A stretch of 53,876 nt of DNA from JAATGA01 sp047605605 (GTDB lineage: Bacteria > Pseudomonadota > Alphaproteobacteria > Rhodobacterales > Rhodobacteraceae), in assembly GCA_047605605.1 (NCBI GenBank), contig JASGFG010000015.1, positions 1-53,876 on the forward strand, given 5' to 3'. Below the pieces are notes generated by a model, which was not told the origin of the DNA, did not search any database, and worked only from the letters and a program-made list of their open reading frames with translations. Every line of letters begins with the position of its first letter. Within the stretch, counting starts at the first letter, position 1. Both the position numbers and the translations under genes were made by a program. Shown in pieces: positions 40,579-49,610 of the stretch.

Positions 40579-41967
40579 TCACTTTTTGCCCAGTTTTTCC
40601 ATGACGCGGTCCAGTTTCTTGCCCTGAAGACTGACCGGGGCATTCTTGACGGCGTTGTAATAGGCGGAGGGGTCATAGGTCGGGATGCCGAGGTTCAGAT
40701 GCTCGACCGTCAGCAGCCCCATCGCCGAGAGAAGCGTATAGGTGCCCAGGTAACGATTCGCCTCTGCCTCCAGCCGCGAGGCGCGCGCGGTCAGCAGGTC
40801 CAGTTCGGCATCCAGCACGTCCAGCGTGGTGCGCGCGCCCAGCTTTGCCTCTTCGCGCACGCCGTCAAAGGCGGTCTGCGCCGCGGCGACGCCGCTGACG
40901 CTGGCGTCGATGGCGGCCGATGCGACAGAGATCGACGCCCAGGCATTGCCCACGGCCTCGGCCACATCGACGCCCTGTTGATGCAGGGCGGCGCGCACGG
41001 CTTCCTTGTTGGCGATGGATTGCCGGTAAAGCGCCGACAACTCGCCCCCGCCGTAAAGCGTCTGGTTCACCGACAGGCCGATGGTCTTGCTGGTCAGGCC
41101 GTCGTCAAGGCCCTGGTTCAGCCCGACGCTGCCCGAAACCGTGGGCAGCATCGCCGCCTTGGAGATGGCGACCGAAATGTCCGAGGCCTTCACCTGATGC
41201 TGCAACTGGCGGATGGTGGGATGGGTGCGCAGCGCAATGGAACGCGCCTCGTCCAGGTTGCGGGCGGTTATGGGCGATTTCGGCAAGGGCGCGAGGTTGC
41301 CCGGATAATGGCCGGTCGCGGCCTTGTAGGCCTCGCGCGCCATGATCAGGTCGCCTTGCGCCGAAGACAGGCTGGCGCGCGCCAAAGCAAGGCTCGCCTC
41401 GGCCTGCGCCACGTCGGTGCGCGTGACCTCGCCCACCTCGAACCGGTCCTGCGCGGCACGCAGTTCCTGCCCGATGGTGCGGACGTTCGATTCCCGCAGC
41501 GCCACGATTTCGGTTTGCAGCCGCACGTCGACATAGGCCGTGACAGCCGCCAGCAGCACCTGCTGTTCGACGTTGACCAGCGCCTGCCGCGTGGCCAGCA
41601 CCGATTCCTGCGCCGCCTCGACCCCAAGGCGGGACCGGCCGCCCGCATAAAGCAGGATCTGCGCGGTCAGCGACGCGGTGCCGGACAGCGAATCCGCCCG
41701 GCCGCGGACCGTCACCCCGGTCAGCGGGCTGGTCTGCCTGAAATCCGAATTCGCATAGGCGCCCGAGATCGTATAGCCGATCACCGGCCGCAGGCTGGAA
41801 ACGGCGACCGCCACATCCTCGTCGGCGGCGCGCAGCACCGCCTGCTGCTGTTCCAGCAGATGCGAGTTGCGATAGGCCGAGATCAGCGCATCGGTCAGCG
41901 TTTCCGCCTGCGCCTGCGGGGCGACGACCGCCGCCACCGTTGCGAAAGCCACAAAGAAGTTGCGCAT
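40579..41967 (-). CDS. tolC: TolC-family outer membrane efflux protein
   Basis: This 462-residue protein has a signal peptide (residues 1-21, ending Q-A-Q-A). The two-fold repeated outer membrane efflux domain follows, with helical barrels rich in Ala, Gln and Leu. It would form the trimeric tunnel for export systems or drug pumps. Repeat signals such as L-T-A-Q-I-L-L-Y-A-G-G near residue 100 and L-S-V-N-Q-T-L-Y-G-G-G near 295 mark the two halves. It follows pcm by 99 bp on the same strand. No inner-membrane partner gene is in the window. Confidence 0.9.
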   Translation of the reverse strand: MRNFFVAFATVAAVVAPQAQAETLTDALISAYRNSHLLEQQQAVLRAADEDVAVAVSSLRPVIGYTISGAYANSDFRQTSPLTGVTVRGRADSLSGTASLTAQILLYAGGRSRLGVEAAQESVLATRQALVNVEQQVLLAAVTAYVDVRLQTEIVALRESNVRTIGQELRAAQDRFEVGEVTRTDVAQAEASLALARASLSSAQGDLIMAREAYKAATGHYPGNLAPLPKSPITARNLDEARSIALRTHPTIRQLQHQVKASDISVAISKAAMLPTVSGSVGLNQGLDDGLTSKTIGLSVNQTLYGGGELSALYRQSIANKEAVRAALHQQGVDVAEAVGNAWASISVASAAIDASVSGVAAAQTAFDGVREEAKLGARTTLDVLDAELDLLTARASRLEAEANRYLGTYTLLSAMGLLTVEHLNLGIPTYDPSAYYNAVKNAPVSLQGKKLDRVMEKLGKK

Positions 41968-42066
41968 CCCAGTCCCTGCCTTTCCCGTGGCCCTGCCCGG
42001 CCCCTTGCCCGTCCCGGCTTGTTCGCGCCGGGTCCGAAATCCGTCGTCGTCCCGTGCGTCAGGCGC

Positions 42067-42720
42067 CTAGAGCGTGAAGCCCCGCGCCGCCGCAAAGCCC
42101 GGAAGAACCGGCGCCGTCGCGTTGAAAGCATAGCGCCAGCTGACCGCACCGTCGATCTTGTAGCCGATGCGGGCGACGCCAAGCGCACCCTCCATGAATA
42201 CCGCGCCGATCCGCCCGCCTTCCTTCAGCTGGTCGAGGATCGCGGCGGGAACGGTTTCGACACCGCCCTGAATGGTGATCACGTCGAAGGGCGCATGTTT
42301 CGCCGACCCCGCGGCCAGCGGCCCGGTGATCACGGCGGCATTGTCCACGCCTTCGCCCGACAGGTTCCGCTGCGCCTCGGCGGCAAGGGCCTCGTCCTCC
42401 TCGACGGCGACGACCGCCTCGGCCATGCGGGCAAGGACGGCGGCCGAATAGCCAAGGCCGCAGCCGATATCCAGAACCAGCTCGTCCGGCTGCACCGCCA
42501 GCGCATCCAGCAGCTTGGCCAGCGTCCGCGGCTCCAGCACCACGCGCTGCGGGGCCAGGTCGATGTTTTCGCCCACATAGGCGGCCGCGCGCCGGGCGGG
42601 CGGCACATAGACCTCGCGCGGGACGGCCAGCATCGCTGCGATGATGGGATAGCGCGTCACGTCCGAGGGACGAACCTGCGTGTCGACCATCATCGTGCGG
42701 AGGGCGGAATAGTCGCTCAT
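42067..42720 (-). CDS. Protein-L-isoaspartate O-methyltransferase family protein
   Basis: This 217-residue S-adenosylmethionine methyltransferase of the PCM family would repair isoaspartyl residues. The SAM-binding motif L-V-L-D-I-G-C-G-L-G-Y-S-A is near residues 80-92. The start M-S-D-Y-S at 42720 matches related Rhodobacterales proteins. In this subgroup the usual catalytic loop is diverged (here A-P-Q-R-V-V-L-E-P), so activity on isoaspartate is not assured. It is directly upstream of tolC and likely co-transcribed. Confidence 0.85.
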   Translation of the reverse strand: MSDYSALRTMMVDTQVRPSDVTRYPIIAAMLAVPREVYVPPARRAAAYVGENIDLAPQRVVLEPRTLAKLLDALAVQPDELVLDIGCGLGYSAAVLARMAEAVVAVEEDEALAAEAQRNLSGEGVDNAAVITGPLAAGSAKHAPFDVITIQGGVETVPAAILDQLKEGGRIGAVFMEGALGVARIGYKIDGAVSWRYAFNATAPVLPGFAAARGFTL

Positions 42721-42845
42721 GGCTGAACTCACGAGTCTAGTTGGCTTGCAGACCTTGTTGCCACAGAAGACAGGGGGCGGCAACCCGCCCCGCGCCTGCC
42801 GCAACGCAGGCGCCCCAGATTTCCGCAATGCGTTGCCCGCAAGAC

Positions 42846-42875
42846 AAAACCGCGCCCTTGCGAGGGGGCGGTTTT
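42846..42875 (-). terminator. Terminator after the OsmC-family gene
   Basis: AAAACCGCGCCC (42846-42857) pairs with GGGGGCGGTTTT (42864-42875) with one mismatch. On the minus strand it ends TTTTGTCTT, past the OsmC-family gene's stop. It also separates that gene from the pcm promoter. Confidence 0.7.
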
Positions 42876-42903
42876 CCGGGCACGGGCGCCGCCTTGCCCG
42901 GCG

Positions 42904-43341
42904 TTACCGGGCCGAAGCCGCGACCGAGGCATCCATGGTGATCTCGGCCCGCAGCAACCGCGATACCGGGCAGCCGGCCTTGGCCTTCTGCGCGATCTCC
43001 AACACCCTGGCCTCATCCGCCGGGGCGGCGATCCGCGTCACCAGATGCGCCTTCGTCACGCTGAACCCACCCTCCCCCTTGTCGAGGGTGATCTGCGAGG
43101 TGGTCTCGATCCGTTCGGCGACGATTCCCGCCTCGGCCAGCAGGTTCGACAGCGCCATCGAAAAGCAGGCGGCATGGGCCGCGCCGATCAGCTCTTCGGG
43201 GTTGGTGCCGGAATTGCCCTCGAACCGCGAGGCAAAGCCATAAGGGACCGATCGCATCGCCCCGCTTTCGGTCGAAATCTCGCCCTTGCCGGTTTTCAGG
43301 TCGCCCTTCCAGATGGCCGAGCCGCTTTTCACGATTGCCAT
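42904..43341 (-). CDS. osmC: OsmC-family peroxiredoxin-like protein
   Basis: This 145-residue thiol peroxidase reduces organic hydroperoxides. The two redox cysteines are in A-A-H-A-A-C-F-S-M-A (about residue 60) and A-G-C-P-V-S (about 125), and the start M-A-I-V-K-S-G-S-A-I-W is typical of OsmC. ATG 43341 has AAAGGAG upstream. The transglutaminase-like gene ends 13 bp upstream, so both may be on one transcript. Confidence 0.9.
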   Translation of the reverse strand: MAIVKSGSAIWKGDLKTGKGEISTESGAMRSVPYGFASRFEGNSGTNPEELIGAAHAACFSMALSNLLAEAGIVAERIETTSQITLDKGEGGFSVTKAHLVTRIAAPADEARVLEIAQKAKAGCPVSRLLRAEITMDASVAASAR

Positions 43342-43354
43342 GAAGATGCTCCTT

Positions 43355-44218
43355 TCATTCTGCTGCAAAGCGCATCTGGCCGCCCATCTGCGGCAGACGC
43401 ACCGGGGACTTGCCGTCGACCTCATGCGTCACGACGGTGAAATTCTTCAGCCAGTGCGGCCCGAACGAGGTGATCATCGGCACATCCGTCGCATCCCGCC
43501 CGCGCGCCACGACGATGCGCCCGATGCGGCGGGCGTTGTTGCGCGGGTCGAACGTATGCCAGCGACCGCCAAGATAGACCTCCATCCAGGCCGCATAATC
43601 CATCGGGTCCGGGTTGAACGGGATGCCGATGTCGCCAAGGTGCCCGTTCACATAGCGCGCCGGAATGTTCAGGCAACGGCAGAAGGCAATGGCCAGATGG
43701 GCGAAGTCGCGGCAGACCCCGCGCCCCTCGACCCAGGCCTCGTGCGCGGTGCGGGTGGGGCGCGCGTCGTGATAGTTGAAGCGGATATGGCCGTTCACAT
43801 GATCGACGATGGCCTGAACCCGGTCCCAGCCGGGCGCCAGATGGCCGAACAGGTTCCACGCCACCGGCGCCAGCAGATCCGTCTCGCAATAGCGCGAGCC
43901 GAGAAGATAGGTCAGCGCCTCGTCCGGCAGATCCTCGACGGGATGCTCGATCGCGTCGCGATGCTCGGGGTCGGGCAGGCCGTCATCGTGGATCAGCCCT
44001 TCGCCCGACAGGCGCAGGTCGCCCGCCGGGGCGGTGAACCGCCAGCACAGATTGCCGAAACTGTCGGAAAAGAACCGGCCGGGCACATCGGGAAAGGTGC
44101 GGTGAACCTCGGGCGCGGCAAGCTGGGCACGATGTTCGGGCCGTGCCGAGACAAGGCACACCATCGGCGTGGGTTGCGGACAGTTCACCGTGAAATCGTA
44201 GCCGTATCTGATCAGCAT
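43355..44218 (-). CDS. Transglutaminase-like cysteine protease-fold protein
   Basis: This 287-residue protein has an N-terminal beta domain and a transglutaminase core. The likely nucleophile is Cys169 in G-R-G-V-C-R-D-F-A-H, with Asp224 in H-T-F-D-P-R. The usual H-A-W motif is A-A-W here (209-211), so the catalytic His must be elsewhere, perhaps His221, or the enzyme is altered. ATG 44218 is chosen for the strong GGGGGCAGGG site and a family-like start M-L-I-R-Y-G. It has no signal peptide. Relatives often sit beside peptide-ligase genes, none of which are here. Confidence 0.8.
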   Translation of the reverse strand: MLIRYGYDFTVNCPQPTPMVCLVSARPEHRAQLAAPEVHRTFPDVPGRFFSDSFGNLCWRFTAPAGDLRLSGEGLIHDDGLPDPEHRDAIEHPVEDLPDEALTYLLGSRYCETDLLAPVAWNLFGHLAPGWDRVQAIVDHVNGHIRFNYHDARPTRTAHEAWVEGRGVCRDFAHLAIAFCRCLNIPARYVNGHLGDIGIPFNPDPMDYAAWMEVYLGGRWHTFDPRNNARRIGRIVVARGRDATDVPMITSFGPHWLKNFTVVTHEVDGKSPVRLPQMGGQMRFAAE

Positions 44219-44498
44219 CCCTGCCCCCACATTTACAAAAAGGGCCGATGCACACCGCCCGGCCCGCCAGCATGAACCCCCGCACCCACGGGCGTTCGCA
44301 GGTTCAACTCGTGATTGCGGCGCATGGTTCCGTGAACCGGTCCTCGTTTTGGCCGGGCGCATTGACCTTCGGCGCGGTTTCGCCTATGGCGGAAAAGTCC
44401 ACATCCGGTGGATAACTCGCGGGGCGCCCGAGTCGTTTGCGTCCCATCGCTTTCCGCAGCCCGATGCCGCGACAGTCGATGCGAAATACAGGACGTCT

Positions 44499-46013
44499 AT
44501 GACCAAATTCTCCGATCTTGCGCTGGACCCGCGCGTTCTTCAGGCCATTTCCGAAGCCGGGTATGAAACCCCCACGCCGATCCAGGCGCAGGCCATCCCC
44601 GAGGCGCTGAAGGGCCGCGACGTGCTGGGAATCGCCCAGACCGGCACCGGCAAGACCGCCAGCTTCACGCTGCCGATGATCACCCTGCTGGGCCAGGGCC
44701 GCGCCCGCGCCCGGATGCCGCGGTCGCTGGTTCTGGCGCCGACGCGGGAACTGGCCGCGCAGGTGGCCGAGAACTTCGATGTCTATGCCAAGCACACCAA
44801 GCTGACCAAGGCGCTGCTGATCGGCGGCGTGTCCTTCGGCGAACAGGACAAGCTGATCGACCGCGGCGTCGATGTGCTGATCGCCACCCCCGGCCGGCTG
44901 CTGGACCATTTCGAGCGCGGCAAGCTGCTGCTGAACGGCGTGCAGATCATGGTGGTGGATGAAGCCGACCGGATGCTGGACATGGGCTTCATCCCCGACA
45001 TCGAGCGGATCTTCCAGCTGACCCCGATGTCGCGCCAGACCCTGTTCTTCAGCGCCACCATGGCGCCCGAGATCGAGCGGATCACCAATACCTTCCTGTC
45101 GAACCCCGCCAAGATCGAGGTTGCGCGCCAAGCCACCGCCTCGACCACCATCGAGCAGAAGCTGATCAGCTTCACCCCCACCCGCAAGGACCGCTCCTTC
45201 ACCGAGAAGCGCGCCGTCCTGCGCGCCCTGATCCGGGCCGAGGGCGAGGGCTGCACCAACGCCATCATCTTCTGCAACCGCAAGATGGATGTGGATGTGG
45301 TGGCCAAGTCGCTGAAATCGCACGGGTTCAACGCGGCCGCCATCCATGGCGACCTGGACCAGTCACAGCGGATGCGCACGCTCGATTCCTTCCGCGACGG
45401 GTCGCTGCAACTGTTGGTGGCGTCCGACGTGGCGGCGCGGGGGCTCGACATTCCCTCGGTCAGCCATGTGTTCAACTTCGACGTGCCCTCGCATCCCGAG
45501 GATTACGTCCACCGCATCGGCCGCACCGGCCGCGCCGGGCGTCTGGGCAAGGCCTTTACCATCTCGGTCCCCTCGGACGAGAAATACCTGACCAACATCC
45601 AGAATCTGGTGAAACAGGACATCCCCAAGGGCGAGTTGCCCGAAGGATTCTCGCTGGAGGAAGTGGCCCGCACCGACGACCGGGGCGAACGCCCCTCGCG
45701 CAGCCGCAACGGCGGGCGTGACGGCTCCACGCGCGACCGCAGCCGCGGCGACCGCCGCGAACAGCCCCGGCGCGACCGGGACGAACCGCGCGAGGAGGCA
45801 CGCGCCGAAGCCCCGGCACCCGTCGCCGCCGAGGAACCCAAACGCGAGCCGCGGCGCGACGATCGTCGCCGCGAGGATCGCCGGGACGACCGCCGCGACC
45901 CGCCGGTGGTGGGCATGGGCGACCATGTGCCGGACTTCATGCTGCGCAGCTTCCGTCTTGCGCCCGTCGCGGTGGAGGAACCGGAAGAGGAAGTCACCGC
46001 GACCGAAGGGTAA
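44499..46013 (+). CDS. DEAD-box RNA helicase (RhlE-like)
   Basis: This 504-residue ATP-dependent RNA helicase has the Q motif Y-E-T-P-T-P-I-Q near residues 22-29. Motif I is A-Q-T-G-T-G-K-T, motif II is D-E-A-D near 153-156, motif III is S-A-T near 187, and motif VI is H-R-I-G-R-T-G-R near 338. The tail from about 405 to 470 is rich in Arg and Asp (R-D-D-R-R-type runs), a disordered RNA-binding extension. It probably acts in RNA decay or ribosome assembly. ATG 44499 has AGGAC upstream and fits the family start M-x-K-F-S-D-L. Confidence 0.92.
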   Translation: MTKFSDLALDPRVLQAISEAGYETPTPIQAQAIPEALKGRDVLGIAQTGTGKTASFTLPMITLLGQGRARARMPRSLVLAPTRELAAQVAENFDVYAKHTKLTKALLIGGVSFGEQDKLIDRGVDVLIATPGRLLDHFERGKLLLNGVQIMVVDEADRMLDMGFIPDIERIFQLTPMSRQTLFFSATMAPEIERITNTFLSNPAKIEVARQATASTTIEQKLISFTPTRKDRSFTEKRAVLRALIRAEGEGCTNAIIFCNRKMDVDVVAKSLKSHGFNAAAIHGDLDQSQRMRTLDSFRDGSLQLLVASDVAARGLDIPSVSHVFNFDVPSHPEDYVHRIGRTGRAGRLGKAFTISVPSDEKYLTNIQNLVKQDIPKGELPEGFSLEEVARTDDRGERPSRSRNGGRDGSTRDRSRGDRREQPRRDRDEPREEARAEAPAPVAAEEPKREPRRDDRRREDRRDDRRDPPVVGMGDHVPDFMLRSFRLAPVAVEEPEEEVTATEG

Positions 46014-46070
46014 AGGCTGTCGAGCGCTCGCAGGCGAAATTCGCCCGCCCGCCTTGCCACCAGCCAGCAG

Positions 46071-46097
46071 ACGGGGCCGAAAGGCCCCGTTTTTGTT
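46071..46097 (+). terminator. Terminator of the DEAD-box helicase gene
   Basis: A perfect 8-bp stem ACGGGGCC (46071-46078) and GGCCCCGT (46083-46090) with a GAAA tetraloop is followed by TTTTGTTT. Confidence 0.88.
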
Positions 46098-46158
46098 TGA
46101 TACCAAGCAGCGTCGGGAATGGCCGGATGCCCAAGGGATTCTCGGGCGCCGTTCGCTC

Positions 46159-46971
46159 TTATTTCAACGCCACGAAAACGTGCGCCTGCATCTTGCCCGA
46201 AACCGGGCCCGCGCCAAAGACGGCCCTGATGTCTGCGGCCGCCTCCGCAGTGATCCGGTCCAGACCGCCGGGTTCGCGCGCTTCCAGTTCATTTCTGAGC
46301 GGGGTGCCCTGACACAGCGCGAAGGCTGCGGTCGCGGCGCTGTCGGCCCGGCTTTGCCCGGTGATCGTCTGCCATTCGACGCCCACGAACCCGGCCGCCT
46401 TCAGGTCATGACAAATGGCCCTGGCATCATGGTATCCGTGCGGCGTTCGCGCCAGAAACAGCGGAGGATCGTCGGGAAACAGCCGCGCCGCGGTCGCGGT
46501 GACGCTTTGGGCAAAGGCGTTCTCCTCGATCCGGTCCCAGACGTTGAAGACGAAACGCCCCCCCTTGCGCAGCACCCGCGCCGCCTCTCGGTATCCCGCA
46601 GGCTTGTCGGGCAGGAACATCACACCGAACTGGCAGCAAAGGGCGTCAAAGCTGTCATCCCCGAACGGCAGCGCCATCGCATCGGCTTGCCGCCATTCGA
46701 TCCGGTCGTCGGCAGGCTGGCGGCGCCGGGCGCGATCCAGCATCGGCTGGTTCAGGTCGGTGACGATATAGCGCGCGTCCCCGGCCAGAAGCGGCGCCAG
46801 CGCACGGGTAACGACACCGCTGCCCGCAGCGGTTTCAAGGACGCTGCCCGGCCTGCCCTCTGCAACCTTTCCGGCCATGTCCTGCGCATAATGCGCAAAG
46901 ATCAGCGGCACGACGAACTGGTCGTAAAGGTCGGGAATCGAACCGGTGAATTTCTTGTCCGCATCCGACAT
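46159..46971 (-). CDS. Class I SAM-dependent methyltransferase
   Basis: This 270-residue cytoplasmic methyltransferase is of the UbiE/Methyltransf_11 type. Motif I V-L-E-T-A-A-G-S-G-V-V-T is near residues 44-55. Later motifs are I-V-T-D-L-N near 69-74, Q-A-D-A-M-A-L-P-F near 95-103 and L-R-K-G-G-R-F-V-F-N near 140-149. The substrate cannot be told from sequence. ATG 46971 is chosen because the part upstream in frame looks non-coding. It is a lone gene, convergent with the helicase gene. Confidence 0.85.
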   Translation of the reverse strand: MSDADKKFTGSIPDLYDQFVVPLIFAHYAQDMAGKVAEGRPGSVLETAAGSGVVTRALAPLLAGDARYIVTDLNQPMLDRARRRQPADDRIEWRQADAMALPFGDDSFDALCCQFGVMFLPDKPAGYREAARVLRKGGRFVFNVWDRIEENAFAQSVTATAARLFPDDPPLFLARTPHGYHDARAICHDLKAAGFVGVEWQTITGQSRADSAATAAFALCQGTPLRNELEAREPGGLDRITAEAAADIRAVFGAGPVSGKMQAHVFVALK

Positions 46972-47146
46972 CGCAAGCCCGATCCATGAATGACGCGCAG
47001 GAACGATCCAGGCAGGATAGCACGGTTTCGCGCACCAATCCTGCCCCCTCTGCACCCCGCACCCTGCCCTCGCGGCAAAGTGAGGCAGGCCCCTGGCGGG
47101 CAGGTGTGACAGATACCGGCGGAAAGACGCGAGGCGAAGCCCCGCC

Positions 47147-48820
47147 CTATTCCTGCGCCAGCCGGCTGATCACCACCGTCACCTCGGGCTTCTTGCCGAT
47201 CTCTTCCATGGAGACCTGACGGACGATCCGCCGCAGCGCCTCGTCCAGCTTGTCGTCGTCGCCCAACGTCCGGCCATCGGCACGGTTCAGGAACTCCGAC
47301 AGGTCGTCCTCGATCGCCTCGGCCAGCGGTGTGCCGCGCTTGCCCTTTTCGGGCAGGCCGTTCAGTTCCACCCAGGCGTCGCCCAAAGGCTCGTCATTCT
47401 CGTCCAGGATGACAGTGACCATGGCCAGACCGTTCAGCGCCATGCGGATCCGGTCGCGCACCACGCCGTCCATCGCGCCGATCAGGACCGAGCCGTCCAG
47501 ATAGGTCCGTCCCGTCTCGATATATTCCGCCACTTCGGGCACGTCGCCGGTCAGGTCGATCATCATGCCGTTGGTGGCGATTTCGGCCCGATAGCCGCCC
47601 TCTTGCGCCAGTTTCACATGCTCGCGCAGGTGGCGATGCTCGCCGTGCATGGGGATGATCATCTGCGGCCGGATCAGACCGTGGACATGTTGCAGGTCGG
47701 GCCGGTTGGCATGGCCCGAAACGTGATACAGCCCGCCCGCATCGTCCTGCACGTCCACGCCCATTTCCGACAGGGCATTGACGATCTTCAGCACGTCCCG
47801 TTCGTTGCCGGGAATGGTGCGGGACGAGAACAGGAACAGGTCGCCCTCGCGCATCTCCATGCCCAGATACTTGCCCCGCGACAGTTGCGCGGCGGCGGCG
47901 CGGCGTTCGCCCTGGCTGCCGGTGACGATCAGCATCAGGTTGCCGCGCGGCACTTCCAGCGCCTGTTCGGGGCTGACGGTGTTCGGGAAATCGGTCAGCA
48001 CGCCGGATTCCTGCGCGGCCGCCACCATCCGCCGCATCGCCCGTCCCAGCAGGCAGACGGAACGATCTGCGGCCTTTGCCGCCTCGGCCAGCGTCTTCAG
48101 CCGCGCCACGTTCGAGGCGAAGGTGGTCGCCACCACCATCCCGCCCTGCCGCCGGATCAGTTCGGCCAAAGGCACCGCCAGCGTCGATTCCGACCGGCCC
48201 GGATGGGTCGAGAACACGTTGGTCGAATCGCACATCAGCGCCTTGACCGGCTTTTCCGCCGCGATCCCGGCGATCAGCGCATCGTCCCAGCCCTCACCCA
48301 CGATGGGGGTCGGGTCCAGCTTGAAGTCGCCGGAATGGAACACCCGCCCCGCGGGCGTGTCGATAACCAGGGCGGCGCTTTCGGGGATCGAATGGCTGAC
48401 CGGCACGAACTGCACGCGGAACGGCCCGGCCTCGACAGTTTCGGGGCGGGCGGCGACGGTGGTGATCGTGTCGGGGGCCAACCCGGCCTCCTCGAACTTC
48501 AGCCGGCCGATGGTGGCGGTAAAGCGGCGGGCATAGACCGGCGCCTTCAGCCGCGGCCACAGATGGGCCAGCGCGCCGATATGATCCTCGTGCGCATGGG
48601 TGATGAAGATCGCCTCCAGCCGGTCGGCGCGTTCGGCCAGCCAGGTCATGTCGGCCATGATCAGATCGACGCCGGGCGTGGAATCCATGTCGGGGAAGGT
48701 CACGCCCAGATCGACCAGGATCAGGCGTTCCTTGTCCTCGGGGCCATAGCCGTAGACATAGGCGTTCATGCCGACTTCGCCGGCGCCCCCCAGGGGCAGA
48801 TAGATCAGGCGGTCGGTCAT
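47147..48820 (-). CDS. rnj: Ribonuclease J
   Basis: This 557-residue metallo-beta-lactamase RNase has the zinc motif H-A-H-E-D-H at 75-80. It also has the beta-CASP domain in the middle and an H-G-E segment near 396-398. RNase J has endo- and 5' exonuclease activities and in alphaproteobacteria takes part in 23S rRNA maturation and mRNA turnover. Its ATG overlaps the coaX stop (ATGA), so it is the last gene of the nuo-birA-coaX-rnj run. Confidence 0.94.
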   Translation of the reverse strand: MTDRLIYLPLGGAGEVGMNAYVYGYGPEDKERLILVDLGVTFPDMDSTPGVDLIMADMTWLAERADRLEAIFITHAHEDHIGALAHLWPRLKAPVYARRFTATIGRLKFEEAGLAPDTITTVAARPETVEAGPFRVQFVPVSHSIPESAALVIDTPAGRVFHSGDFKLDPTPIVGEGWDDALIAGIAAEKPVKALMCDSTNVFSTHPGRSESTLAVPLAELIRRQGGMVVATTFASNVARLKTLAEAAKAADRSVCLLGRAMRRMVAAAQESGVLTDFPNTVSPEQALEVPRGNLMLIVTGSQGERRAAAAQLSRGKYLGMEMREGDLFLFSSRTIPGNERDVLKIVNALSEMGVDVQDDAGGLYHVSGHANRPDLQHVHGLIRPQMIIPMHGEHRHLREHVKLAQEGGYRAEIATNGMMIDLTGDVPEVAEYIETGRTYLDGSVLIGAMDGVVRDRIRMALNGLAMVTVILDENDEPLGDAWVELNGLPEKGKRGTPLAEAIEDDLSEFLNRADGRTLGDDDKLDEALRRIVRQVSMEEIGKKPEVTVVISRLAQE

Positions 48821-49596
48821 GCGGTCTCCAGCACCTTGTTGTAGTCGTTGATCAGCACCAGCCCGTGCATGGTCAGGTCGTCCTCGATGGAATCGAACAA
48901 CGCCGTATCCTGCGCGAACAGGGGCGCAAGACCCCCGGTGGCGATGACCCGCATCGGACGGTCGCGTTCCTTGCGCACTTCGCGCACGATGCCCTCGACC
49001 AGGCCGATATAGCCCCAATACACGCCCGACTGCATACAAGCCACCGTATTCGTGCCGATGGCATGGGCCGGTTTGGTCACATCGACATGCGGCAGGGCGG
49101 CGGCGGCCATGTGCAGCGCCTCGAGGCTCAGGTTCACGCCGGGCGCGATCACCCCGCCGATATAGGCGCCGTCGGTGTCCACCACGTCAAAGGTGGTGGC
49201 GGTGCCGAAATCCACCACGATCAGGTCGCCCCCGTGCCGGTCGAACGCGCCCGCGGTATTGACCAGCCGGTCGGGGCCGACCGTCACGCCCTGATCCACC
49301 CGCGGCGGATGCGGCAGGCGGCATTCCGGTTTGCCCACCACCAGCGGGCGGCAGTCGAAATAGCGGTTGCAGAGGACCCGCAGGTTGAACACCACCCGCG
49401 GCACGGTCGAGGAGATGATCGCCTCGCGCACCGTCACATCAAGTTTTTTCAGTGTCATCAGCGTTTGCAGCCAGACGTAGTATTCGTCGGCCGTGCGCTT
49501 GTGGTCGGTGGCGATGCGCCAGGTGGCCAGGAACCGCGCCCCGTCCCAGATGGAAAACACGGTGTTGGTGTTGCCGCAGTCGATGGCCAAAAGCAT
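48817..49596 (-). CDS. coaX: Type III pantothenate kinase
   Basis: This 259-residue kinase phosphorylates pantothenate, the first step of coenzyme A synthesis. The phosphate-binding start D-C-G-N-T-N-T (residues 6-12) and the motifs G-P-D-R-L-V-N and V-D-F-G-T-A-T-T-F-D are intact. It overlaps rnj by four bases and begins 14 bp after birA, in a compact operon. Type III enzymes escape feedback inhibition by CoA. Confidence 0.95.
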   Translation of the reverse strand: MLLAIDCGNTNTVFSIWDGARFLATWRIATDHKRTADEYYVWLQTLMTLKKLDVTVREAIISSTVPRVVFNLRVLCNRYFDCRPLVVGKPECRLPHPPRVDQGVTVGPDRLVNTAGAFDRHGGDLIVVDFGTATTFDVVDTDGAYIGGVIAPGVNLSLEALHMAAAALPHVDVTKPAHAIGTNTVACMQSGVYWGYIGLVEGIVREVRKERDRPMRVIATGGLAPLFAQDTALFDSIEDDLTMHGLVLINDYNKVLETA

Positions 49597-49610
49597 CTTG
49601 CGCCCCCCTT

